Below, piece by piece: positions 1 through 5,110 of a stretch of DNA of 6,724 nt (position 1 is the stretch's first letter; the number at the start of each line of letters is the position of its first letter). The notes beneath the pieces are model-generated. The model worked only from the letters and a program-made list of their open reading frames with translations. It was not told the DNA's origin and searched no databases. A program made the translations under genes and the position numbers. Origin of the DNA: Planctomycetales bacterium 4484_123 (lineage in GTDB: Bacteria; Planctomycetota; Phycisphaerae; SM23-33); NCBI GenBank assembly GCA_002049885.1, contig MVCS01000075.1, positions 1 through 6,724 of the forward strand, in the 5' to 3' direction.

Positions 1-5
1 CGGGG

Positions 6-404
6 GTGACGGTGAGCTTCCAGGCGCTGCCGGACCGGCCCCTCACGCCGGCGGACCTGCCCCGCGCCCTGGCGCGGGCGTTCGACCGGCTGGTGCTGGA
101 CGAGCGCCGCTTCGTGCTGGACGTGGAGCGCAGGCGCGTGCTGGTCCCGCCGATGCTGTGGGCCTGCCGGGAGATGCTCGTTCGGCGATACCAGGCGGAC
201 TACGGCGTAAGAGAGGTAACGTTGCTGACGGCGCTGCGACCCCACGTGGGCCCGGCGGCCCTGCGGCGGCTGGAAGAGGCCGTGGGTTACGCAGTCACCA
301 ATCGCGGGCGGCCGGCCATACTGGCCATACCTGGACCGAAGAGGTTCTACCCGGGCAAGCTCGGGCGCATCGAGCGTCCAGCGGCGGACTCCGGGCCGGG
401 ATGA
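6..404 (+). CDS. Hypothetical protein with a STAS/MlaB-like outline, upstream of the MlaE permease
   Basis: The product is up to 132 residues and has no strong family signature. Its apparent secondary structure resembles a STAS domain. An opening strand (TVSFQAL, 2-8) is followed by a helix (about 15-30), a hydrophobic strand (RFVLDV, 35-40), a helix (about 48-65), a strand (REVTLLTAL, 69-77) and a helix (about 82-92). STAS proteins such as MlaB bind the Mla ABC transporter, and the stop codon lies 4 nt before the mlaE start, so a partner role is a reasonable inference. The usual D-[ST]-[ST]-G phosphorylation-type motif after the central strand is absent; VPPML stands there, so any such domain would be degenerate. 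The start is uncertain: GTG codons occur at 6 and 12, no ribosome binding site is visible, and the frame is open to the window edge, so the gene may begin upstream. That it is a coding gene is likely; the STAS reading is tentative. Confidence 0.6.
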   Translation: MTVSFQALPDRPLTPADLPRALARAFDRLVLDERRFVLDVERRRVLVPPMLWACREMLVRRYQADYGVREVTLLTALRPHVGPAALRRLEEAVGYAVTNRGRPAILAIPGPKRFYPGKLGRIERPAADSGPG

Positions 405-408
405 GAGC

Positions 409-1227
409 ATGCTGAGGACACTGGAGCGACTCGGCGGCGGCACGATCAACGTGGTGGCCGGGTTCGGCGACTTCTGCCGCTTCTCGGGGCGTACGATCAA
501 CTACTCGGTCACCACCTTCGGGCGCTGGCGGATGGTGAGGTTGCTGCTGGAGCAGATGTACCAGGTGGGTACCAAGTCCATCCCCGTGGTGATGATAACG
601 GGGGCCTTCGTGGGCATGGTGCTGGCGGCGCAGTCGGTGCTCCAGTTCAAGGCGGTGGGCATGGAGGGCAAGCTGGGCGCGGTAATCAACCTTTCGGTGG
701 TGCGCGAATTGGGGCCCGTGCTGGCGGGACTGATGCTGGCCGGCCGGGTCGGCGGGGCGCTGGCGGCCGAGCTGGGCAGCATGCGCGTCACCGAGCAGAT
801 CGACGCCCTGCGCGCGATGGGCTCCGACCCCATCCGCGTGCTGGTGGTGCCGCGCTTCCTGGCCTGCCTGCTGCTGATGCCCGTGCTGGTGCTGTATGCG
901 GACCTGATGGGCATCGCCGGGGGCTACGCCATCGGGGTGCACGTGTATGAGATCAGCGCGGCCGATTACTGGGACAACGCCGCCCGGACGGTGGGCATGC
1001 TCGACATCTTCTCGGGACTGCTCAAGAGCCTGTTCTTCGCCGGGGTGATGAGCCTGATCTGCTGCTACCGCGGCTTTCGCTGCCGGCCCGGGGCGGTGGG
1101 CGTGGGCCAGGCCTGCACCAAGAGCTTCGTGGAGTCCTGCATGATGGTACTGGCGCTGGACTTCTTCATCGGCGTCTTCATGAACACCGTCCGCACCCTC
1201 ATCTGGGGCGTGCAGCCGGTGATATAG
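409..1227 (+). CDS. mlaE: MlaE/YrbE-family ABC transporter permease
   Basis: This is an inner-membrane permease of the MlaE family, which with an MlaF-type ATPase and an MlaD-type MCE protein moves phospholipids between the inner and outer membranes. The 272 residues match the usual family length. After an amphipathic N-terminal region come hydrophobic segments at about 57-78, 92-122, 150-178, 200-221 and 243-268. The family core is clear: ELGPVLAGLMLAGRVGGALA (100-119), then the cytoplasmic coupling stretch ELGSMRVTEQIDALRAMG (121-138) with PIRVLVVPR (141-149). The late motif GAVGVGQACTKSFV (228-241) is also typical. The ATG lies 4 nt after the preceding stop with only a weak GAG-type ribosome site, suggesting translational coupling. 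The ATPase and MCE genes do not follow; an Mpo1-like gene comes next, so the partners must lie upstream or elsewhere. The family assignment is secure. The precise substrate is inferred. Confidence 0.93.
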   Translation: MLRTLERLGGGTINVVAGFGDFCRFSGRTINYSVTTFGRWRMVRLLLEQMYQVGTKSIPVVMITGAFVGMVLAAQSVLQFKAVGMEGKLGAVINLSVVRELGPVLAGLMLAGRVGGALAAELGSMRVTEQIDALRAMGSDPIRVLVVPRFLACLLLMPVLVLYADLMGIAGGYAIGVHVYEISAADYWDNAARTVGMLDIFSGLLKSLFFAGVMSLICCYRGFRCRPGAVGVGQACTKSFVESCMMVLALDFFIGVFMNTVRTLIWGVQPVI

Positions 1228-1230
1228 GAG
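1225..1230 (+). promoter_or_regulatory. Ribosome binding site that decides a TTG start
   Basis: TAGGAG, which overlaps the TAG stop codon of the permease gene, is followed 9 nt later by TTG at 1240. No ATG or GTG lies nearby in that frame, and the protein motifs of the Mpo1-like product begin directly after the TTG. This supports the non-ATG start. Confidence 0.65.
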
Positions 1231-1239
1231 ATACCGACC

Positions 1240-1482
1240 TTGCTGCGAAAGTGGCTCAACAACTGGCTGGACCGGCATCGAATCTGGACGAACCTGCTGC
1301 TGCACGCCGTGGGCATACCCGCCACCATAGCCGCCATACCGGTGGCGGTCATGGGCCACTGGCTGGTGGCGGCGGGACTGCTGGTCGGCGGCTACGCCCT
1401 CCAGTTCATCGGCCACGCCATCGAGGGCAACCGCTCCGGCGAGGAGCAACTCATCCGCCGCCTGTTGCGGCGGCGTTCGTGA
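1240..1482 (+). CDS. Short Mpo1-like (DUF962) membrane protein
   Basis: The 80-residue product looks like a compact member of the DUF962/Mpo1-like family. Yeast Mpo1 is an iron-dependent dioxygenase of the endoplasmic reticulum that shortens 2-hydroxy fatty acids; what the bacterial relatives do is not well known. The first family block is DRHRIWTNLLLHAVGIP (11-27), corresponding to the HRxPxNRxxHxxGxP pattern. Two hydrophobic segments follow (about 24-39 and 41-57), then the second block LQFIGHAIEGN (54-64). The histidines at 13, 22, 40 and 59 could bind metal, judging by the family. The C-terminus is a basic tail (LIRRLLRRRS). It is shorter than the roughly 100 or more residues usual for the family. 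The gene starts at TTG with a TAGGAG site, 12 nt after mlaE, and is followed 11 nt later by the aminotransferase gene. Its place beside a lipid transporter fits a membrane-lipid role, but that is inference. Confidence 0.75.
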   Translation: MLRKWLNNWLDRHRIWTNLLLHAVGIPATIAAIPVAVMGHWLVAAGLLVGGYALQFIGHAIEGNRSGEEQLIRRLLRRRS

Positions 1483-1493
1483 GGGAGACGAGC

Positions 1494-2747
1494 ATGCCCG
1501 TTTCGCGGACAAATCGACTGGCCATCGAGGGAGGCCGGCCCGTGCGCCAGGAGCCCTTCCCGCCGCGGCGCCTGTTCGGCGAGGAAGAGAAGGCTGCGGC
1601 CATGGCGCTGTTCGACGAGGCCATCGCCACGGGGCAGGCCTTCGGCTACAACGGGCCTCGCGAGCAGGCCTACGAGAGGGACTTCGCCGAGTACCTCGGC
1701 GGCGGACTGGCCAAGGCGGTCAACTCGGGCACATCGGCAGTGCTGGCGGCATTGGCGGCACTGGAGCTGGAGCCGGGCAGCGAGGTCGTCGTCCCGCCCA
1801 TCACCGACCCCGGCGGGGTCATGCCCGTGGCCATGATGAACTGCCTGCCCGTGCCCGCCGACACCGACGGGTCTTCATTCAACGCCGGCCCCGAGCAGAT
1901 CGCCGCGGCCATCACCGAGCGGACCCGGGCGCTCATCGTCGCCCACATCATGGGCGAGCCGGCCGACATGCAGCCCGTCATGGACCTCGCCCGCAAGCAC
2001 GGCCTGTACGTCATCGAGGACTGCGCCCAGGCCCACGGGGCGAGCTACCGCGGGCGGATGGTCGGCACCTGGGGCGACCTGGCGGCCTTTTCCACCATGT
2101 CCGGCAAACACCACGCCACCGGCGCCCAGGGCGGAGTGGTCTTCACCCGCAACGAGGAACTGTTCTGGAAGGCCCGGCGCTTCATGGACCGCGGCAAGCC
2201 CTTCGGCACCGACGAGACCACCAACGTCCGGCTGGGGCTGAACCTCAACAGCAACGAGCTGTCCGCCGCCATCGGCCGGGCGCAACTGAAAAAACTGCCC
2301 TGGATCGTCCAACGCCGTCAGGAGCTGGCAGAGGCCATCTGCGAGGGCATCGCGGACCTGCCAGCCCTGGCTGGTCCCCGGCTCGCCCCGGAGGCCACCG
2401 CGAGCTACTGGTTCCTCCGCCTGAGCGTCGATCCGTCAAAGCTCACCGTGGAGAAGAACCGGTTCGCCGAGGCCGTCCGGGCGGAGGGCGTCCCGGTGAC
2501 CGTCTCCTACGACCACATGCCAAACGAACACATCTGGTTCCGCCAGCGCCGGACCTACGGCACCAGCGGGTACCCCTGGCCGCCGGGCGAGGCCGGAGAA
2601 AAGGCCGTGCAGTTCGACCTGCCCAATTGCCGGGCCGCCATCGACAGATGTTTCCTCATCGCCGTCCACGAGAACTGGTCCCGGCGCGAGGTGGACGACA
2701 CGGTGGCGGCGCTGCGAAAGGTCCACGCGGCCTTCGTGAAGGATTGA
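1494..2747 (+). CDS. DegT/DnrJ/EryC1/StrS-family PLP-dependent aminotransferase
   Basis: This is a 417-residue fold-type I aminotransferase of the DegT/DnrJ/EryC1/StrS family. Most studied members transfer an amino group to a keto-sugar nucleotide for amino-sugar or antibiotic biosynthesis. Visible marks are the cofactor-site segment VNSGTSAVLAAL (77-88), the Asp that contacts the PLP ring nitrogen in VIEDCAQAHGA (D176), and the Schiff-base lysine in FSTMSGKHHATGAQGG (K205). The usual GEGG after the lysine reads GAQGG here. The length is typical. The C-terminal stretch HENWSRREVDDTVAALRKV resembles uncharacterised planctomycete members. The ATG at 1494 was chosen because AGGGAG stands about 6 nt upstream and the first residues lead into the family's IEGGxPVRxxPFP opening. 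The frame is open further upstream, but that part overlaps the Mpo1-like gene and is spurious. The substrate cannot be told from sequence; an operon with envelope-lipid genes suggests a cell-surface product. Confidence 0.92.
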   Translation: MPVSRTNRLAIEGGRPVRQEPFPPRRLFGEEEKAAAMALFDEAIATGQAFGYNGPREQAYERDFAEYLGGGLAKAVNSGTSAVLAALAALELEPGSEVVVPPITDPGGVMPVAMMNCLPVPADTDGSSFNAGPEQIAAAITERTRALIVAHIMGEPADMQPVMDLARKHGLYVIEDCAQAHGASYRGRMVGTWGDLAAFSTMSGKHHATGAQGGVVFTRNEELFWKARRFMDRGKPFGTDETTNVRLGLNLNSNELSAAIGRAQLKKLPWIVQRRQELAEAICEGIADLPALAGPRLAPEATASYWFLRLSVDPSKLTVEKNRFAEAVRAEGVPVTVSYDHMPNEHIWFRQRRTYGTSGYPWPPGEAGEKAVQFDLPNCRAAIDRCFLIAVHENWSRREVDDTVAALRKVHAAFVKD

Positions 2748-2824
2748 GACTCCCGGGCATTCCCAGGCCGGCAAGGTTCAGGGGAGCAACCAGAGAGGCC
2801 ATCAGGGGTGGGGGAAGCGGAAAA

Positions 2825-2844
2825 ACCACTAAAGACCACATAGA
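2825..2844 (+). repeat. Tandem ten-base near-repeat (ACCAC motif)
   Basis: ACCACTAAAG at 2825-2834 is followed directly by ACCACATAGA at 2835-2844. The pattern recalls the AACCAC...ACAC intergenic repeats that I associate with planctomycete and other environmental genomes. It sits in the 124-base gap after the aminotransferase gene, in which I found no clear terminator. Whether it is a repeat remnant or chance cannot be decided from one copy. Confidence 0.3.
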
Positions 2845-2871
2845 TTTTCTGCATAATTTGCAATTTCGCCC

Positions 2872-2902
2872 TTGACGGTGGCTTGCGGGCGGCGAATATA
2901 TA
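2872..2902 (+). promoter_or_regulatory. Promoter of the sigma factor gene
   Basis: TTGACG at 2872-2877 matches the -35 consensus in five of six bases. A -10 candidate TATATA stands at 2897-2902 after a 19-base spacer; AATATA at 2895-2900 gives a 17-base spacer but a poorer match. The upstream stretch at about 2840-2866 is markedly AT-rich for this GC-rich DNA and could act as an UP element. Transcription would begin near 2909, leaving a leader of about 77 nt before the GTG at 2986. Confidence 0.6.
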
Positions 2903-2920
2903 CAAAATGCGTACTCGTTT

Positions 2921-2941
2921 GCTCGGTTCTTCGAGCCGAGC
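2921..2941 (+). other. Hairpin in the 5' leader of the sigma factor mRNA
   Basis: GCTCGGTTC (2921-2929) can pair with GAGCCGAGC (2933-2941): nine base pairs including one G-U, closed by a three-base loop. No T-run follows, so it is not an ordinary terminator. It lies about a dozen bases after the predicted transcription start and 28 nt before the ribosome site. It could stabilise the mRNA or regulate it, but no function is shown. Confidence 0.5.
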
Positions 2942-2985
2942 ATCCCAATCGCAGCGGGCCCGCACAACGGAAAGGCACGGCGACC

Positions 2986-3918
2986 GTGGCAACCACGACA
3001 ACCAACGCCAGACGTTCCCGCCCAAGTCTGGCCAGAGCGCTGGCCGGGTTGTCCCCGGCGGAGCGCCGGCTGTACCAATCGATTCCCGAGAAGATCGACT
3101 ACGTCCCCCAGGGCGACTTCGACGTGCCCGGCACGGAGGAAGAGCTTTTCGGTCCCTGCGCCGAGGTCGTCCCGGTGGCCCGGTGGCGGCACTTCCCGCA
3201 GGTGCAGGACGAGCACCCCTCATCGCCGGCCCTCCGGCCCGAACTGACCCGCCGGCAGGAGGCGGTGCTTTTCAAGCGGTACAACTACGCCCGCTACCGC
3301 CTGGCAAGGCTGGTCTCGGCCCAGCAGAGGCGATTCTCCGCCGCCCGGGTCCCTGAGATGCTGCGCTGGTACCGCCGGGTGCTGGACTGCCGGGCCGAAC
3401 TGGCCGGAGCCAACATGGCCCTGGTGGTGGCCATGGCCAGGCGCAGCCGGATCAACACCGTCGAGTTCGGCGAGATGGTCTCGGAGGGCAACCTGGCCCT
3501 GCTGCGGGCCATCGACAAGTTCGACCCGCAGAGGGGCTTTAAGTTCTCGACCTACGCCTGCCGGGCGATCCTCAAGGCCTTCGGGCGGCTGGCCGTCAAG
3601 ACCGGCAGGTATCGCCAGCACTTTCCCACCGAGTTCGACCCGCAGATGGAGCGCTCCGACGAGGTGGAGCGCCGGCACAGTTACCAGTCTGAGCTGGCCG
3701 TCGAGGACCTCCGCCGCGTCCTGCAGCGCAACCTGGCCGGACTGAGCGACGTGGAGCGCACGGTGGTTGGCGCTCGCTTCGCCGTGGACGGACACGCCCG
3801 CCCCGGCACGCTGGAGGAGGTCGGCCGGCGGGTGGGACTGTCCAAGGAGCGCGTCCGTCAGGTGCAGAACGAGGCCCTGGCCAAGCTCCGGGCGGCCCTG
3901 TCCGAGGCAGCGGCCTGA
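2986..3918 (+). CDS. Divergent sigma-70-family RNA polymerase sigma factor, planctomycete type
   Basis: This 310-residue sigma factor would direct RNA polymerase to a set of promoters. The N-terminal block IPEKIDYVPQGDFDVPGTEE (33-52) resembles the start of lineage-expanded planctomycete sigma factors. LTRRQEAVLFKRYNY (87-101) looks like region 1.2. Region 2 runs from about 135 to 203, with ANMALVVAMARR (142-153), SEGNLALLRAIDKFD (166-180) and RGFKFSTYACRAILKAF (183-199). Region 4 follows at about 240-305, with the helix-turn-helix LEEVGRRVGLSKERVRQV (276-293). There is little room for a normal region 3. In region 2.4 the E. coli WWIRQAIT stretch reads RAILKAFG, so the residues matching W433, W434, Q437 and T440 are changed, while F427, T429 and Y430 are kept. 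I chose the GTG at 2986 because GGAAAGG lies 10 nt upstream and the earlier in-frame TTG at 2872 is the promoter's -35 box. The target genes are unknown. Confidence 0.88.
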   Translation: MATTTTNARRSRPSLARALAGLSPAERRLYQSIPEKIDYVPQGDFDVPGTEEELFGPCAEVVPVARWRHFPQVQDEHPSSPALRPELTRRQEAVLFKRYNYARYRLARLVSAQQRRFSAARVPEMLRWYRRVLDCRAELAGANMALVVAMARRSRINTVEFGEMVSEGNLALLRAIDKFDPQRGFKFSTYACRAILKAFGRLAVKTGRYRQHFPTEFDPQMERSDEVERRHSYQSELAVEDLRRVLQRNLAGLSDVERTVVGARFAVDGHARPGTLEEVGRRVGLSKERVRQVQNEALAKLRAALSEAAA

Positions 3919-3963
3919 GCGCCGCCGGGGGGCTGTCCCGCCGCCCGTGCCGCCGAGGGCGAA

Positions 3964-4545
3964 ATGCCGGTGGTGCGAGTGAAGGCCTTCAACAGCGGCG
4001 TGGCCTACTTCGAGCACGCCGGGAAGGTCACCGGCGACGCCACGGTGCTGTTGAAGTTCAAGCCCGAGCAGATCAACGACCTGCTGAAGTCGTTGGTCGT
4101 GACGGACCCCAGCGGCGAGGTCACCGGCATCAGCTACGCCTCCCAGGAGCCCCTCAGCCGGGCGCTGAAGAGCTTCGGCGTGGACATCTCCGGCGAGCCC
4201 ACGCTGAAGCGTTACAGCAGCGACAAGACCATCTCGCCGAAGGTCCGCGAGGCACTGACCGAGGCCATCAAGCGCCGCAACGCCCTGGCCCAGGCCGAGG
4301 CCGAGCAGCGCGAGCTGCAGCGCCGGATAAGTCGGCTCCAGCGCGACCAGGGCGTGGTCCGGGCCAACGTCACCGCCCTCAGCCGGAACCCCACCAGCGC
4401 ATCCTACAAGCGCTTCGAGAAGAAACTGCTGGAAATCCAGGACAAGATCGACGCCCTTCAGGCCAGGCTGGAAGAGGCCCAGGCGAAAGTCCAGTCGCTG
4501 CGGAAGGGACTGGAAGACTACCTGGTGAAGCTGACGCTGAAATAA
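3964..4545 (+). CDS. Short DUF4139-like coiled-coil protein lacking the family's central part
   Basis: The 193 residues resemble the two ends of the long planctomycete proteins with a DUF4139 domain, which I recall as roughly 600 or more residues. The N-terminal block (about 2-78) contains FNSGVAYFEHAGKVTGDATV (9-28), EQINDLLKSLVV (35-46) and ISYASQEPLSRALKSFGVDI (56-75). A short linker (78-90) then joins SPKVREALTEAIKRRNAL (91-108) and a long charged coiled coil (about 100-190) with YKRFEKKLLEIQDKIDALQ (148-166), which is how the long proteins end. The central part is missing, yet the frame is intact. There is no signal peptide or membrane segment, so it is probably cytoplasmic. ATG 3964 has GAGGG about 4 nt upstream. 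It begins 45 nt after the sigma factor stop, in the same frame and probably the same transcript. The function of the family is unknown, and the internal loss is inferred from memory of its members. Confidence 0.75.
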   Translation: MPVVRVKAFNSGVAYFEHAGKVTGDATVLLKFKPEQINDLLKSLVVTDPSGEVTGISYASQEPLSRALKSFGVDISGEPTLKRYSSDKTISPKVREALTEAIKRRNALAQAEAEQRELQRRISRLQRDQGVVRANVTALSRNPTSASYKRFEKKLLEIQDKIDALQARLEEAQAKVQSLRKGLEDYLVKLTLK

Positions 4546-4574
4546 GCCACGCACACAGGCCGCTGCCGGACAAC

Positions 4575-4619
4575 CGAACCGCCCCGGTCTCGACTCTTGG
4601 AAAAGGCCCGGGCGGTTCG
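4575..4619. terminator. Strong stem-loop between convergent genes, probably a bidirectional terminator
   Basis: CGAACCGCCC (4575-4584) pairs perfectly with GGGCGGTTCG (4610-4619). After one C-C mismatch the stem continues for five more pairs (4586-4590 with 4604-4608, one G-U), leaving a 13-base loop. It lies 30 nt after the DUF4139-like stop and about 95 nt after the cupin stop on the other strand. Neither side has a proper T-run, so it may act as an RNA 3'-end stabiliser or an atypical terminator. Confidence 0.6.
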
Positions 4620-4630
4620 CTTGCGCCGCT

Positions 4631-4657
4631 CGGTGCCCGGCGGGGGTCGCGGCACCG
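4631..4657. other. Second inverted repeat in the convergent intergenic region
   Basis: CGGTGCC (4631-4637) and GGCACCG (4651-4657) form a seven-pair stem with a 13-base GC-rich loop. It lies between the cupin stop and the larger stem-loop, so minus-strand transcripts would meet it first. No T-run follows on either strand. Confidence 0.35.
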
Positions 4658-4713
4658 GCCGGGATGACCCCAGTGCAAGGCCTGAGGCCGGCGAGCCGTA
4701 CCTGGCGGCGGGG

Positions 4714-4983
4714 CTAGCCCAGCTTGTAGTGCTTGCGCACGGGCTGGGTGACGTCCCAGACACATTCGAGCCCGGCCGGGAAGACAACCAAGTCTCCCGC
4801 GCCGAAGCTCACCTGCTGGTCGCCGGCGGTGACGGTGACCTGGCCTTCCAGGATGTAGCAGGTCTCGGGCTGGTCGTACTGCCAGTCGAACCTGGAGACC
4901 TCGCAGCTCCAGATGGGCCAGCTCTTCACGCCCATTTCCTCGAGCTGTTCGTCCGTGGGCTGGGTGACCTCGATTTCAGCCAT
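4714..4983 (-). CDS. Small single-domain cupin protein (Cupin_3 / DUF861 type)
   Basis: This 89-residue protein is a minimal cupin barrel of the Cupin_3 (DUF861) type, the fold of (S)-ureidoglycine aminohydrolase domains and many stand-alone proteins of unknown role. The family run is nearly complete: WPIWSCEVSRFDWQYD (22-37), ETCYILEGQVTVT (40-52), then VSFGAGDLVVFPAGLECVWD (58-77) and the ending VRKHYKLG (82-89). The first cupin motif has no classical HxH metal pair, as is common in this subgroup, so metal binding is uncertain. The ATG at 4983 is preceded on the minus strand by GGAG with 9 nt spacing. It lies on the same strand as the isomerase gene, 127 nt downstream of it, and has a convincing promoter of its own in that gap. 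No reaction can be assigned from sequence. Confidence 0.85.
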   Translation of the reverse strand: MAEIEVTQPTDEQLEEMGVKSWPIWSCEVSRFDWQYDQPETCYILEGQVTVTAGDQQVSFGAGDLVVFPAGLECVWDVTQPVRKHYKLG

Positions 4984-5066
4984 GACTGTTCACTCCGCTC
5001 TGATCCCGGGCCCGACGAGGGAGCCTGGCCGGTACAAGGGGGACAGCGAGACCATCACCGTGCGCG

Positions 5067-5095
5067 ATGATAGTGGTCGCCTGGTCACCTGGCAA
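5067..5095 (-). promoter_or_regulatory. Promoter of the cupin gene
   Basis: On the minus strand TTGCCA (5095-5090) is followed after exactly 17 bases by TATCAT (5072-5067), a good vegetative-type -35/-10 pair. Transcription would start near 5060, giving a leader of about 75 nt before the cupin ATG. It lies just past the stop of the isomerase gene. Confidence 0.6.
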
Positions 5096-5110
5096 GGTCC
5101 ACCGGCGCCC

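Noticed and set aside
1251..1493. Upstream extension of the aminotransferase reading frame
   Set aside because: It overlaps the Mpo1-like gene in another frame, its residues do not match the family, and a good ribosome site precedes ATG 1494.
295..1512. 405-codon open frame on the minus strand opposite mlaE and the Mpo1-like gene
   Set aside because: Its product is a low-complexity His/Gln/Ala/Gly-rich string, as expected opposite GC-rich coding DNA, and it lies against clearly recognised genes.
3916..3966. Possible stop-codon read-through joining the sigma factor to the DUF4139-like protein, which are in the same frame
   Set aside because: One stop followed by 15 open codons before a normal ATG with its own ribosome site occurs easily by chance, and no recoding signal is visible.
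3220..4554. 444-codon open frame on the minus strand opposite the sigma factor and DUF4139-like genes
   Set aside because: It is Leu/Gly/Gln/Val-rich without motifs, and the plus strand carries two recognisable proteins. It is a codon-bias shadow.
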